Shown here: piece by piece, positions 1 to 8,074 of the stretch | Numbering within the stretch: the first letter of the stretch is position 1 | How the letters are laid out: each line of letters opens with the position of its first letter | From: Peptoniphilaceae bacterium | Lineage (GTDB): Bacteria > Bacillota > Clostridia > Tissierellales > Peptoniphilaceae | NCBI GenBank assembly: GCA_030152565.1 | Contig: JASLJE010000001.1 | Span: 1 to 64,000 of the forward strand | Direction of reading: 5' to 3' | DNA length: 64,000 nt | Position numbers and translations under genes: made by a program | The notes under the pieces: model-generated | Seen by the model: only the letters and a program-made list of their open reading frames with translations | Told to the model about the DNA's origin: nothing | The model's database searches: none

Positions 1-8
1 AAAAAATA

Positions 9-46
9 GAATAAAAAAAGCAGTCATCCTCCCCAGAATGACTGCT
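9..46 (-). terminator. Intrinsic terminator after tRNA-Thr
   Basis: On the minus strand a 9-bp inverted repeat (AGCAGTCAT / ATGACTGCT, plus-strand positions 19-27 and 38-46) is followed by a run of seven T. It lies directly downstream of the tRNA and would end its transcript. Confidence 0.85.
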
Positions 47-48
47 AA

Positions 49-124
49 TGGAGCTCACTGCCGGAATTGAACCGGCGACCTCTTCCTTACCATGGAAGCG
101 CTCTACCTACTGAGCTAAGAGAGC
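49..124 (-). tRNA. tRNA-Thr (anticodon GGT)
   Basis: Read on the minus strand this 76-nt segment folds into a full cloverleaf: acceptor GCTCTCT / AGTGAGC, D arm with GCTC / GAGC, anticodon arm CTTCC / GGAAG around loop ATGGTAA, T arm GCCGG / CCGGC with TTCAATT, and an encoded CCA end. The anticodon GGT reads ACC/ACT threonine codons. The fifth acceptor pair is a T-T mismatch as written. It lies downstream of, and in the same direction as, the SH3-repeat gene, and is followed by a terminator. Confidence 0.95.
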
Positions 125-187
125 AATACATTAATATATTAGCTTATTTTTTAATAAAAGTCAAAGTAAAAGTAAGAAAACTTACTT

Positions 188-994
188 TTACCTTATAAAC
201 TTGTCTAAAACTCGGGCTCTTTGACCTTGATAATTAAAGTAAATATACCCCTTGGTCCTGTAACCATAAATTACTTCTCCAGACTTTAGGTAGCCTAATT
301 TTTTTCCATTTAGGTCTCTTACATTTACGCCCCTGGATATAAAGGCCTTATTTTTTATAGTGTACCTAGAATCTACACTTGATGGAAGCTGCCTATAATT
401 TAAATATATATGGCCGTCTTTTTCATAGCCAGTAAAGACTGCTCCAAAGTCCAAACGACCTAATTTAAGGCCATGAATATTTCTTACATTAACCCCTCTA
501 GCAGTATAAGATTGAGTATTAAAACCAAGTACAGACCTGTGTATCCTAGCAGCTTTACCATTATGGCTAAAATAAACATAAGCCCCATCCCTATATCCTT
601 CTATAACTTGATTTTTAGAAAGGTAGCCTAGCTTATTACCTGCTAAATCCCTCACATTGGCCCCCTTTGATTGATAACTATTTATATTATAGTCTAGGAA
701 AGCTTTACTAACCCTGGCCTTTTGACCCTGGTAGGTAAATTCTACGTAAGCCTTATTAGGATGGCCATTTAAAAGGGCACCCTTATGTATATATCCAAGC
801 TTTTTACCTTCAAGGTCTCTCACATTGGCCCCTACAGTGACATAGGTTTTTTCAATTTCAAAGTCTAATTTTTCCAAGTCTTCTCCCACTTGAGAGTCTA
901 TGGCCTCTACACTTCTATCTAGTGACAGTCCAAAAACAAGGGCTAGGGCTAGACCTAGAAGAGTAAAACTTTTCAATAAATTGTTTTTTTTCAT
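188..994 (-). CDS. Secreted protein with four SH3-like repeats
   Basis: A 268-residue exported protein. A lysine-rich start and a hydrophobic stretch (residues 7-25) ending near VEA at 29-31 form a signal peptide. The mature part is four repeats at about 51-103, 106-158, 162-207 and 217-268, each with a core like NVRDLxGKKLGY, then an aromatic YxYF strand, a QGQxAR turn and a closing FL/FIR. This resembles bacterial SH3 (SH3b) repeats, which usually bind peptidoglycan or other wall polymers; no catalytic domain is attached. There is no LPXTG motif or membrane anchor, so any wall attachment would be through the repeats. The start ATG follows an AGGAGG-like site. Function in wall binding is inferred from the fold, not shown. 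Confidence 0.8.
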   Translation of the reverse strand: MKKNNLLKSFTLLGLALALVFGLSLDRSVEAIDSQVGEDLEKLDFEIEKTYVTVGANVRDLEGKKLGYIHKGALLNGHPNKAYVEFTYQGQKARVSKAFLDYNINSYQSKGANVRDLAGNKLGYLSKNQVIEGYRDGAYVYFSHNGKAARIHRSVLGFNTQSYTARGVNVRNIHGLKLGRLDFGAVFTGYEKDGHIYLNYRQLPSSVDSRYTIKNKAFISRGVNVRDLNGKKLGYLKSGEVIYGYRTKGYIYFNYQGQRARVLDKFIR

Positions 995-1052
995 CTATAG
1001 CCTCCTTTTTTTATATTCTATCACATTTTGTAACCTTTTTGTAATCTATAAC

Positions 1053-1077
1053 AAAAAAATCCAGTTAAACTGGATTT
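1053..1077 (-). terminator. Terminator after ppa
   Basis: On the minus strand AAATCCAGTT / AACTGGATTT forms a 10-bp hairpin followed by a run of T (plus-strand A run at 1053-1059). It sits just downstream of the pyrophosphatase stop codon. Confidence 0.7.
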
Positions 1078-1086
1078 AGACTTGTT

Positions 1087-1614
1087 TTACTTTTGATTTC
1101 TTTGGTATCTTTCCTTGGCTTCGTCTAGGGCTTTTTTTGCATCTCCCACATTATACCAACCACCAGGTATAACTTCCTTGTTTTCCAATCTCTTATACTC
1201 TCTAAAGAAGTGTTCAAATTCTTTTTCAGTATGGCTACTTAAGTCGCCTAGAGAATAAATATCATCATATCTTGGATCGTGAATAGGTACAGCGATTAAC
1301 TTCTCGTCCATGCCCATATCATCTTCCATCTTAAACATGCCTATAACCCTAGCTTCTATAGTACAGCCTGGGAAGGTTGGATGTTCCATCATAACTAAAA
1401 TATCAATTGGGTCTCCATCTTCAGATAGGGTATCTGGTACAAAACCATAGTCTGTTGGATAAAACATTGGTGAGTATAGGGCCCTATCTAGGATAATTCT
1501 TCCCCTCTCATGGTCAAACTCATACTTGTTACTGCTTCCCTTAGGAATCTCTATAAATGCATCAACTATTACTGGATCATTCTTTTCGTAAAATTCGTGC
1601 TTAATACTTCTCAT
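1087..1614 (-). CDS. ppa: Inorganic pyrophosphatase, family I
   Basis: Cytoplasmic enzyme that hydrolyses diphosphate to two phosphates and so pulls biosynthetic reactions such as aminoacylation and DNA synthesis forward. The 175-residue length is typical of bacterial family I. Visible motifs are IPKGSSNKYE (23-32), YPTDYGFVP (52-60) and the signature DGDPIDIL (66-73), which supplies the metal-binding aspartates, plus the DEK motif near 103-105. Many Firmicutes use the unrelated family II (manganese) enzyme instead, so the family I form is worth noting. Two tandem extended -10 elements lie upstream on the minus strand. Confidence 0.96.
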   Translation of the reverse strand: MRSIKHEFYEKNDPVIVDAFIEIPKGSSNKYEFDHERGRIILDRALYSPMFYPTDYGFVPDTLSEDGDPIDILVMMEHPTFPGCTIEARVIGMFKMEDDMGMDEKLIAVPIHDPRYDDIYSLGDLSSHTEKEFEHFFREYKRLENKEVIPGGWYNVGDAKKALDEAKERYQRNQK

Positions 1615-1640
1615 TAAATACCTCTTTTCCTTTTTCCTAT

Positions 1641-1665
1641 ATTATATCAGAAAAACATTATATCA
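1641..1665 (-). promoter_or_regulatory. Tandem extended -10 promoters for ppa
   Basis: On the minus strand the element TGATATAAT (TGnTATAAT type) occurs twice, at 1657-1665 and 1641-1649, inside a 13-bp direct repeat repeated every 16 bp. Both point toward ppa, whose start codon is at 1614. No good -35 box is visible, as expected for extended -10 promoters. Confidence 0.6.
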
Positions 1666-1737
1666 GAAAATGCCAGCAAGGCAAACTAACCTATATATTG
1701 ATTACCCAATATTTTGTGTTATAATAACTAAACTATC

Positions 1738-1746
1738 TGATATAAT
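1738..1746 (+). promoter_or_regulatory. Extended -10 for the TPR-map operon
   Basis: TGATATAAT on the plus strand, 37 bp before the TPR gene start. It is the inverted counterpart of the two ppa elements and makes this intergenic region a divergent promoter region. Confidence 0.55.
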
Positions 1747-1783
1747 AACATATTGGAAGTAAAATAGGGAGTTAAAGACGAAG

Positions 1784-2698
1784 ATGAATTTGAAATATAC
1801 GAATTTTAAAATCAGGGCAACAGAACTATACCTGGAAGAAAACAAGGAAAAAGCCTTGGACTTTCTCAAAATGGCCTTGGACAATACAGACGATGAAAAA
1901 GAGATAATAGAAATACTATACTTTGAAGCCCTTATCAGGGATGAATTAAATGAAAACGAAGAATCCTTCAAGGCCTATGAAAAAATATATAGGCTGGATC
2001 CTGACCAGGCAGCAGCTCTTTATGGCATGGCCATGATCAGGGAAAAACAAGGAGCTTATAGCCGGGCAGAAGAACTTTACAAGTCCTGTATAGAGGTAGA
2101 CCCGGAATATGACAGGGCCTACTTTTTTCTAGCCAATCTCTATGATATTCAAGGAGACTATGATAGGGCTATAGACTACTATCTAAAGACCTTGGACTTG
2201 GTTCCAGACGACTTTATGGCCTATAACAACCTGGGCTCTATCTATGAGAATAAGAAGGATTATGAAAAGTCTCTAGAGATGTTAAATAAGTCTATAGAAA
2301 TAGAGAAAGATTATTTTAGGTCCCACTTCAATCTGGGAGTGGTATATGCTAAAATGGAGGAAATAGAAAAGGCCTTTGATAGCTACTACAGGTCCTTGGC
2401 TCTAAATCCCCACTACAGCAATACCTACCTTAATATGTCGGCCCTATATATAGAAGAGAACAATTATCCAGAGGCTATAAATATCCTTAACCTGGGCATT
2501 GAAAATAATGACGACTCTGCTAATTTATACTATAATAGAGCGTGTAGCTATATTAAGCTGGACAATCCTAATTGCAGTCTGAGGGATTTAGAATTAGCCA
2601 TATCCCTAGACCAAGACCTGGTAAAGTATGCAAAAAAGGATGAGGATTTTAAGAAGGTAAGAAATACAGAAAAGTTTAAAAGGATGATAGGTGACTAG
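1784..2698 (+). CDS. Tetratricopeptide repeat protein
   Basis: A 304-residue soluble protein built almost wholly of about seven to eight 34-residue TPR units, with typical phrases such as AAALYGMAMIREKQGAYSRA (residues 71-90), MAYNNLGSIYENKKDYEKSL and a run of ...AYFFLANLYDIQGDYDRAI. TPR solenoids mediate protein-protein contacts; no partner or catalytic domain is visible. There is no signal peptide. The stop codon is followed immediately (no gap) by the map start, so the two are co-translated. The exact role is unknown. Confidence 0.85.
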   Translation: MNLKYTNFKIRATELYLEENKEKALDFLKMALDNTDDEKEIIEILYFEALIRDELNENEESFKAYEKIYRLDPDQAAALYGMAMIREKQGAYSRAEELYKSCIEVDPEYDRAYFFLANLYDIQGDYDRAIDYYLKTLDLVPDDFMAYNNLGSIYENKKDYEKSLEMLNKSIEIEKDYFRSHFNLGVVYAKMEEIEKAFDSYYRSLALNPHYSNTYLNMSALYIEENNYPEAINILNLGIENNDDSANLYYNRACSYIKLDNPNCSLRDLELAISLDQDLVKYAKKDEDFKKVRNTEKFKRMIGD

Positions 2699-3502
2699 AT
2701 GATATATTTAAAAACAGAAGAAGAAATACAAGGAATGAGAGAGGCAGGAGAAATCCTTGCCAAGACCCATTTGGCCATAAGAAAGATAATTAGGCCAGGC
2801 TTAACTACCATGCAGGTAAATGACTTTGCAGAAGCCTTTATGGCCTACAAGGGAGCAAGTCCTGAACAAAAGGGTTATGAAGGATTTCCTTATGCCCTAT
2901 GCACATCTCTAAATGATGAGATCTGCCACGGCTTTCCTAGAGAGGATGTGGTCCTTAAGGAAGGAGATATTTTATCCATAGACAATGTGGTAAACTACAA
3001 GGGCTATTTGGCAGATTCTTGCTGGTCCTATGCTATAGGAGAGTTAAGTGAAGTAAACCAAAAGCTTATGGAAGTTACAGAAGAGTCCATGTATAGGGGA
3101 ATAGAACAGGCTGTTCATGGCAATAGGCTGGGAGATATAGGCCATGCCATCCAATCCTATGTGGAAGAAGAAGGCTTCTCAGTAGTAAGACACTTTGTAG
3201 GCCACGGCATAGGTGAAGAAATGCATGAGGACCCTCAAGTTTTACACTATGGTAAGCCAGGCAGGGGACAAAGACTTATGGAAAACATGGTTATTACCAT
3301 AGAACCTATGGTTAATGTGGGAGACTATGACATAAAGATGGACGACAATGGTTGGGTAGCCAGGACCAAGGACGGCAGCCTATCCTGTCAATTTGAACAC
3401 ACTCTTGTAGTAAGAGATGGAAAACCAGATATTTTAACCCTACAAGATGACTATGAACTAAGCGAAGAAGACCTTGAATGGATAGACAAGTATAAATTTT
3501 AG
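2699..3502 (+). CDS. map: Methionine aminopeptidase, type I
   Basis: Removes the initiator methionine from nascent proteins. The five dinuclear metal ligands are all present: D95 (SIDNV), D106 (LADSC), H169 (VGHGIG), E202 (TIEPM) and E233 (FEHT); the substrate-contacting H77 sits in CHGFP. Length 267 residues is normal for the short bacterial type Ia core; there is no N-terminal zinc extension. It abuts the TPR gene and is followed nine bases later by a small membrane protein gene. It is not in the usual adk-map-infA ribosomal context, so a second map copy elsewhere in the genome is possible. Confidence 0.95.
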   Translation: MIYLKTEEEIQGMREAGEILAKTHLAIRKIIRPGLTTMQVNDFAEAFMAYKGASPEQKGYEGFPYALCTSLNDEICHGFPREDVVLKEGDILSIDNVVNYKGYLADSCWSYAIGELSEVNQKLMEVTEESMYRGIEQAVHGNRLGDIGHAIQSYVEEEGFSVVRHFVGHGIGEEMHEDPQVLHYGKPGRGQRLMENMVITIEPMVNVGDYDIKMDDNGWVARTKDGSLSCQFEHTLVVRDGKPDILTLQDDYELSEEDLEWIDKYKF

Positions 3503-3510
3503 GAGGGGCC

Positions 3511-3852
3511 ATGAAATCATTATTTAAGATAATAGCTGATTACAAATCCAGCCTGGTATCCATACCAGTTATGGCCGTTATAGCCATAGCCCTTACCCTG
3601 GTAGTATATATGTTCTTTAATAAGAAAAGAATCTATAAGTACCTGATGGGTTTTGCAGCAGTAATATTAGGTTTTATCTTTTTACTGCAAGGATATAGAC
3701 TGATTATTGAGCCAGTAGGCTTGAGTTTAATTAATAAGGCGGTACTTTTAGAAGTATTTGGTTGGGTGAATATATTCTTCGCCCTAATCCTAGATATTTT
3801 TGATAGTATAGGCCAGGATATAACAGAGAGAAAAGAAAAGAAAACAAAATAA
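3511..3852 (+). CDS. Small integral membrane protein, unknown function
   Basis: A 113-residue protein with about three hydrophobic helices (roughly residues 16-35, 44-64 and 78-98) and a lysine-rich tail ending ERKEKKTK, which probably faces the cytoplasm. AGGAGG lies just ahead of the start. It lies between map and the HAD phosphatase with short gaps (8 and 14 bases), so it is likely co-transcribed. I do not recognise the family. Confidence 0.7.
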   Translation: MKSLFKIIADYKSSLVSIPVMAVIAIALTLVVYMFFNKKRIYKYLMGFAAVILGFIFLLQGYRLIIEPVGLSLINKAVLLEVFGWVNIFFALILDIFDSIGQDITERKEKKTK

Positions 3853-3866
3853 TAAAGGAGGTCCAC

Positions 3867-4601
3867 ATGAAACAAACAGCAGCCTTTTTTGACATAGACG
3901 GAACCCTGGTTAGGGAATCTATCCAGGTTAAGCACTTTAAAAAGTTAGTCAAGTATGGAATAATAGACGAAAAGTACTGGGTTAATGACATCAGAGAGAA
4001 GTATGTTCAATTTGAGAGACGTTATGGCGAGTTTGATGACTATTTGGAAAGAGTAAGCGAGGTCTATAGGGAAAACCTAAAGGGCATTGATCTTTCCCTT
4101 ATAGACTATACAGCTGGCCAGGTTATAGAAGAAGGTGGAGAAATAGTATACAGATATACTAGGGACAGGATTAAATACCATGAAGATCAAGGTCATTTAA
4201 TATTCTTTGTTTCAGGATCACCGGAATTTTTAGTTTCTAAACTGGCAGAAAAATATCCTGTTACTGCCTTCAAGGGTACAGAGTTTGTCTTTGATGACAA
4301 GGATAAGTTTACAGGTAAAATAATCCCCATGTGGGATAGTGTATCCAAGGAAAAACAAATCACTAAATTTATAGAAGAATATAATATTGATGTAGAGTCA
4401 TCCTATGCCTATGGAGATACCAACGGAGATTTCTCCATGTTAAAGACCATGGGCCAGGCCATAGCCATAAATCCATCCCATCTTTTACTAGAAATGATAA
4501 GGGAAGATGAGGACCTAAAAAAGAGGGCCCATATAAGGGTGGAGAGAAAGGATGTTATCTATGCCCTAAGTCCAGATGTTTATACCATAGACTTAGATTA
4601 A
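3867..4601 (+). CDS. HAD-IB family phosphatase (SerB-like)
   Basis: A 244-residue haloacid dehalogenase-superfamily hydrolase. Motif I is FFDIDGTL with nucleophile D9 and acid D11; motif II is the serine of FFVSGSPE (S116); a lysine at about 161-163 and motif IV GDTNGDF (D184, D188) complete the site. The helical cap between motifs I and II is of the C1 type seen in phosphoserine phosphatase relatives (HAD-IB). Substrate is not predictable from sequence; phosphoserine or a small phosphomonoester is plausible. AGGAGG lies upstream of the start. A strong terminator follows. Confidence 0.85.
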   Translation: MKQTAAFFDIDGTLVRESIQVKHFKKLVKYGIIDEKYWVNDIREKYVQFERRYGEFDDYLERVSEVYRENLKGIDLSLIDYTAGQVIEEGGEIVYRYTRDRIKYHEDQGHLIFFVSGSPEFLVSKLAEKYPVTAFKGTEFVFDDKDKFTGKIIPMWDSVSKEKQITKFIEEYNIDVESSYAYGDTNGDFSMLKTMGQAIAINPSHLLLEMIREDEDLKKRAHIRVERKDVIYALSPDVYTIDLD

Positions 4602-4635
4602 AAAAATGTAATAAAGCAAATTGAATATATACAGT

Positions 4636-4673
4636 AATAACCACCTATTTTTATAGAATAGGTGGTTATTTTT
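4636..4673 (+). terminator. Terminator after the HAD phosphatase gene
   Basis: A 14-bp perfect stem (AATAACCACCTATT / AATAGGTGGTTATT) with a 7-base loop followed by TTT. It ends the TPR-map-HAD transcription unit. Confidence 0.9.
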
Positions 4674-4722
4674 AATATTATTCACTTATAAAGATTATTT
4701 TACATGTTTGACAGACCTTTCC

Positions 4723-4750
4723 TTGATAAGAATACAAAATAATATATAAT
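4723..4750 (+). promoter_or_regulatory. Promoter of the orphan HTH gene
   Basis: TTGATA at 4723-4728 and TATAAT at 4745-4750 with a 16-bp spacer. Transcription would start near 4757, only about three bases before the first ATG at 4760. Confidence 0.6.
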
Positions 4751-4759
4751 AATACTATA

Positions 4760-5182
4760 ATGTTTTCTAAGAGTAATAGGGATATGTCTTTAACAATACA
4801 AAAGAATATAGAAAATGTGTTTGAAAATTACGAAGATAACATTTTTAGATTGAGAGAATTGTTATCGAAGAGAACAGAAAATAAAATGTATGAAAATAAT
4901 ATTCATATATACGATTCTGATAAGGTAAAGGAAGGTGAAGAAAAAAACAATGAAATACTTGAAATCAGAAGACTAAGAAGAGACATATACCTGAGGGACT
5001 TACTAGTGGAAAGTCTCACCGAAGAAGAACAGAAAATAGTGGAATTAAAATATCAAGAAAAATTGAGAGTTTATGATATAGCATCGAGCCTATACATGTC
5101 CACCAGCACCTACTATAGGAGGCTGGAGGTACTCTGCACTAAGTTAAATAGCTATTATAAGAGTTTTAGCTTTTTATTCTGA
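4760..5182 (+). CDS. Orphan HTH protein of the ArpU/RinA or sigma-region-4 type
   Basis: A 140-residue protein with a charged, helical N-terminal half and a C-terminal helix-turn-helix (about residues 88-128, LTEEEQKIVELKY ... YDIASSLYMSTSTYYRRL). This layout resembles phage late-gene regulators (ArpU, RinA) and sigma-70 region 4. No other phage genes are nearby. The start is uncertain: ATG at 4760 has no ribosome-binding site and would be nearly leaderless given the promoter at 4723-4750, whereas the in-frame ATG at 4784 has AGGG just ahead. Its AT-rich composition differs from the GGCC-rich genes around it, which may mean recent acquisition. Confidence 0.65.
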   Translation: MFSKSNRDMSLTIQKNIENVFENYEDNIFRLRELLSKRTENKMYENNIHIYDSDKVKEGEEKNNEILEIRRLRRDIYLRDLLVESLTEEEQKIVELKYQEKLRVYDIASSLYMSTSTYYRRLEVLCTKLNSYYKSFSFLF

Positions 5183-5194
5183 TCAAATCTTTTA

Positions 5195-5223
5195 GAAAAC
5201 AAAGAGATAGCTGATTATCTCTT
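5195..5223 (-). terminator. Terminator of the AlaX-like gene
   Basis: AAGAGATA / TATCTCTT hairpin (5202-5209 with 5216-5223) overlaps the minus-strand stop codon; on the minus strand it is followed by TTTGTTTTC. It also lies at the end of the convergent HTH gene. Confidence 0.55.
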
Positions 5224-5847
5224 GGTCTGATATTTAACTATCATACCTTTTTCATCGAATTTATAATCAACTATCTCAAAATACATAATTTCTGAAGTAT
5301 TTGCCAGGTGGTGGCCTAAAAATAGGCCCTTGTAAATGCCATCGATTTTGGTAATTACTTCATTGTTTTTTTTAAGAGAAACTATATCCAGGCCTATTTC
5401 TATGTAAAGATTAACCATTTCAGTTAAAATGTCAACTATTTCCTCTGCCTGATTGTCAAAAAATATATTGTCTATTTTAAATACCCCATAGTCATGGTCG
5501 GTAAAAAAGTCCTTGGCCTCCAGGTTTAAATACTTGTCCAAGGCATTTATGATTAGGTATCTGGCTGAGTTAAGTCTTAGGATATTCATCCTGGTCTGCC
5601 AGTCTACCCTGACTTCAACCTGGTCTTTTTCTGCCTTCTTGTCCAAGACATAGATCATGCCCATATTGGACTTGTACATGTTTTTTATCAACTCATTATT
5701 TATGTAGAGCTTTTCTTCACTAATGCTGTCTTCGTCATAGTTAAGTAAAATGCTATCTTCAATGGTAAAGTGGGTCTGGTTGTTTATATGTTTTCTCTTG
5801 ATAAGCTTGGTTTCCAAACTAGTTATATATGGATTTTTAGCAAACAT
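5215..5847 (-). CDS. Degenerate alanyl-tRNA editing (AlaX)-like protein
   Basis: A 210-residue protein whose full length lines up, by eye, with AlaX / the AlaRS editing domain. NPYITSLET (5-13) matches the AlaX start D-P-Y-L-T; VDWQTRMNIL (81-90) matches the IDWERRYDHM segment before the HTGQH motif; HLANTSEI (180-187) matches the HVKNTGEIG segment; the C-terminus ends in a similar strand. The zinc and active site is mostly lost: HTGQH is replaced by NSARY (N93, Y97) and the cysteine four residues before H180 by F176. Only H180 of the four ligands remains. It is therefore unlikely to deacylate mischarged tRNA in the usual way, and may bind tRNA or a partner. An AGAGGTGAG site precedes the start and an extended -10 lies upstream. 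Confidence 0.6.
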   Translation of the reverse strand: MFAKNPYITSLETKLIKRKHINNQTHFTIEDSILLNYDEDSISEEKLYINNELIKNMYKSNMGMIYVLDKKAEKDQVEVRVDWQTRMNILRLNSARYLIINALDKYLNLEAKDFFTDHDYGVFKIDNIFFDNQAEEIVDILTEMVNLYIEIGLDIVSLKKNNEVITKIDGIYKGLFLGHHLANTSEIMYFEIVDYKFDEKGMIVKYQTKR

Positions 5848-5865
5848 CTTCTCACCTCTTAATTC

Positions 5866-5874
5866 ATTATATCA
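5866..5874 (-). promoter_or_regulatory. Extended -10 for the AlaX-like gene
   Basis: TGATATAAT on the minus strand, 18 bp before the start codon at 5847. The same nonamer recurs at several other gene starts in the window. No clear -35 box. Confidence 0.5.
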
Positions 5875-5918
5875 AATATAGAAAATAAAGAGGTAAAAAG
5901 TTAAAGAAAGGACAGGAT

Positions 5919-8066
5919 ATGAAAAGACCAATTCTTAGCTTACTTTTTTCTTATATACTGGCTATTGTTATCTTGGAGAGACTGGCCCTGGGACCTGGCC
6001 TGGTCTTAGTTTTTCTAATTCTTAGCCTTTCTTTATTTCTAATCCATAAAATTCCCCTTTATTTTCTAGCCTGTTTAATTTTTCTAGGAGGGCTAGGTGC
6101 CTACCAGGGAAGCTTAAAAGAAGAGGACCTGGTGGAGGGGACCTTTGAAGTGGTAGGCCTAAACTATGGTAACTATCAGAATAGCTACCAGATAAGAAAA
6201 AATACCAGAAAGTATCTTTTTAGGTCTAAAAACATTTATGGCCTAGGAGATAGAATATATTTAAAAGGAAGTCTGGAAAGGCCCAAGTCCCAGGATAATT
6301 TCCATCTTTTTAGCTATAGAAGACACCTTAAGTCTAAGAAAATCTTCTACCAAGTGAAGGTCTTTGAAGAAAAAGACTTGAAAAGAAAATCTCCTAGGGG
6401 AGGGGTCAATCAAGTCCTTCTTAAAAACCTTTTGGCTGTTGAGGATGGACCGAGAAGAGAGCTTATGAAAAAGCTGGTCCTAGGCCAGGGGCAGATGGAC
6501 CAAAAAGATTTAAAAAAATATAGGGATATAGGCCTGGCCCACATACTTTCCATATCAGGACTTCACATAAATATTTTTATAGTTCTTTTAGAGGGGCTTT
6601 TTGAAAGACTAGGCCTAAAGAAGAAACTGGCCACCATCCTAATAGGCCTGGGACTTTTTATCTATGGCTATTTAATCTATTTTCCCATCTCCCTTCAAAG
6701 GGCTCTTATCATGTATGGCCTAAGAGAGCTTGCTCTCTATAGGAAAAACATATATGACAGGCTAAATGCCCTCTACCTGGCAGGTCTTATAATTCTTTTA
6801 ATAAACCCCTATGCCATCTACAGCCAGGCCTTCTACTTGAGCTTTTTTTCCATCTTTTCCCTAGTCTATTTTAAGAAAAAACTAAAACTGGCCCTGCCCT
6901 GGATAAAAAACAAGTACCTTTTATCCTACCTAGCCCTCCAGCTAGGCCTTATGCCCCTACAAATCTATTACTTTGATAGCTATAACCTGGCATCTTTTTT
7001 CTCCAATCTTATCATCCTTCCCATCTTTGAAATCTTTATAGGCCTAAGCCTTTTCTTTGTCTTTGGAAGGTCACTTCTAGGGGGACTTTTAGACCCTCTT
7101 CTAACAGGACTTTTTATTTTAGTGGAGACCCTGTCAAGCTCTATCTATAGGCTGGACTTTCTAAGCCTGCGCTTTGATAGCTTTAACTTCTTTGACCTGG
7201 TCTTAGCCTATGGCCTAATCTTTTGCTTTCTAAACTATAAAAGACTAAGAAGGCTTGACTATAGCTATAAGAAGACCTTTTTCCAGCTGACCATTCTAGT
7301 CTTTAGCTTTTCCACCTATCTTTTCTATAGCTATCCTCTAGTTTTTATCAATATGGTGGATGTGGGCCAGGGAGACTGTATCCTCTACAGGGACCGCTAT
7401 GAAAATATTCTTTTTGACCTGGGAGGAAATCCCATGGCCAAGGAAAGATCAGGTGAAGACTTAATCAAGTATTTGAAAAAGAATAAGGTGAAAAAACTGG
7501 ACAGGGTCTTTATCTCCCACCTGGACTTTGACCACATGGGAAATCTCTACCAAGTCCTAGGCCAAATCCCCATAGATAAGATCTATATAGGCCAGGATGA
7601 ACTTTTAGAGATAGAAGGCCAGGAAATTATAAAGCTTTCCAAGGATGAAAAACTAGACCTGGGCCAGGCCAGACTTACAACCATCCTGGAAGGATCTGGA
7701 AAAAATAGAAGCAATGATACCAGCCTGGTCCTTGACTTGGAAGTTTTTTCCACCCACCTACTTTTGACAGGAGACATAGAGGAAAATGAGAAACTAATAG
7801 GAGACAAGATAAGAGCTACAGATATCCTAAAGGTTTCCCACCATGGGTCAGCCTACTCTAGCCAGGATGATTTTCTTGATAGAGTAGCCATTAAGGACGC
7901 CCTCATATCTGTTGGCCAGGGAAATAGCTATGGCCACCCAGCCAAGGAAGTCCTAGAAAGACTGGATGAAAGATCCATTAAAACCTATAGGACAGACCTG
8001 GATGGCAACCTTTTAATTATCATCTCTCCTGGAGGCTATAGGATTTTTCCCTACAAGAACCTATAA
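5919..8066 (+). CDS. comEC: DNA internalisation competence protein ComEC/Rec2
   Basis: Polytopic membrane protein that forms the channel for single-stranded DNA entry during transformation. The 715-residue protein has an N-terminal pair of helices and a soluble OB-like segment (about 1-160), a central competence domain with many membrane helices (about 190-470, including the conserved HILSISGLHI stretch), and a C-terminal metallo-beta-lactamase-like domain (about 480-710) with HLDFDH (534-539) and SHHGS (640-644). The metal motif is intact. It is often found next to holA in Firmicutes but here lies alone, with its own terminator; no other competence genes are in the window. Codon use is notably GGCC- and CTGG-rich. 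Confidence 0.93.
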   Translation: MKRPILSLLFSYILAIVILERLALGPGLVLVFLILSLSLFLIHKIPLYFLACLIFLGGLGAYQGSLKEEDLVEGTFEVVGLNYGNYQNSYQIRKNTRKYLFRSKNIYGLGDRIYLKGSLERPKSQDNFHLFSYRRHLKSKKIFYQVKVFEEKDLKRKSPRGGVNQVLLKNLLAVEDGPRRELMKKLVLGQGQMDQKDLKKYRDIGLAHILSISGLHINIFIVLLEGLFERLGLKKKLATILIGLGLFIYGYLIYFPISLQRALIMYGLRELALYRKNIYDRLNALYLAGLIILLINPYAIYSQAFYLSFFSIFSLVYFKKKLKLALPWIKNKYLLSYLALQLGLMPLQIYYFDSYNLASFFSNLIILPIFEIFIGLSLFFVFGRSLLGGLLDPLLTGLFILVETLSSSIYRLDFLSLRFDSFNFFDLVLAYGLIFCFLNYKRLRRLDYSYKKTFFQLTILVFSFSTYLFYSYPLVFINMVDVGQGDCILYRDRYENILFDLGGNPMAKERSGEDLIKYLKKNKVKKLDRVFISHLDFDHMGNLYQVLGQIPIDKIYIGQDELLEIEGQEIIKLSKDEKLDLGQARLTTILEGSGKNRSNDTSLVLDLEVFSTHLLLTGDIEENEKLIGDKIRATDILKVSHHGSAYSSQDDFLDRVAIKDALISVGQGNSYGHPAKEVLERLDERSIKTYRTDLDGNLLIIISPGGYRIFPYKNL

Positions 8067-8074
8067 AGATTTTA

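Noticed and set aside
4760..5182. Prophage remnant around the ArpU/RinA-like gene.
   Set aside because: No integrase, structural genes, attachment-site repeats or other phage genes lie nearby; only one regulator-like gene is present.
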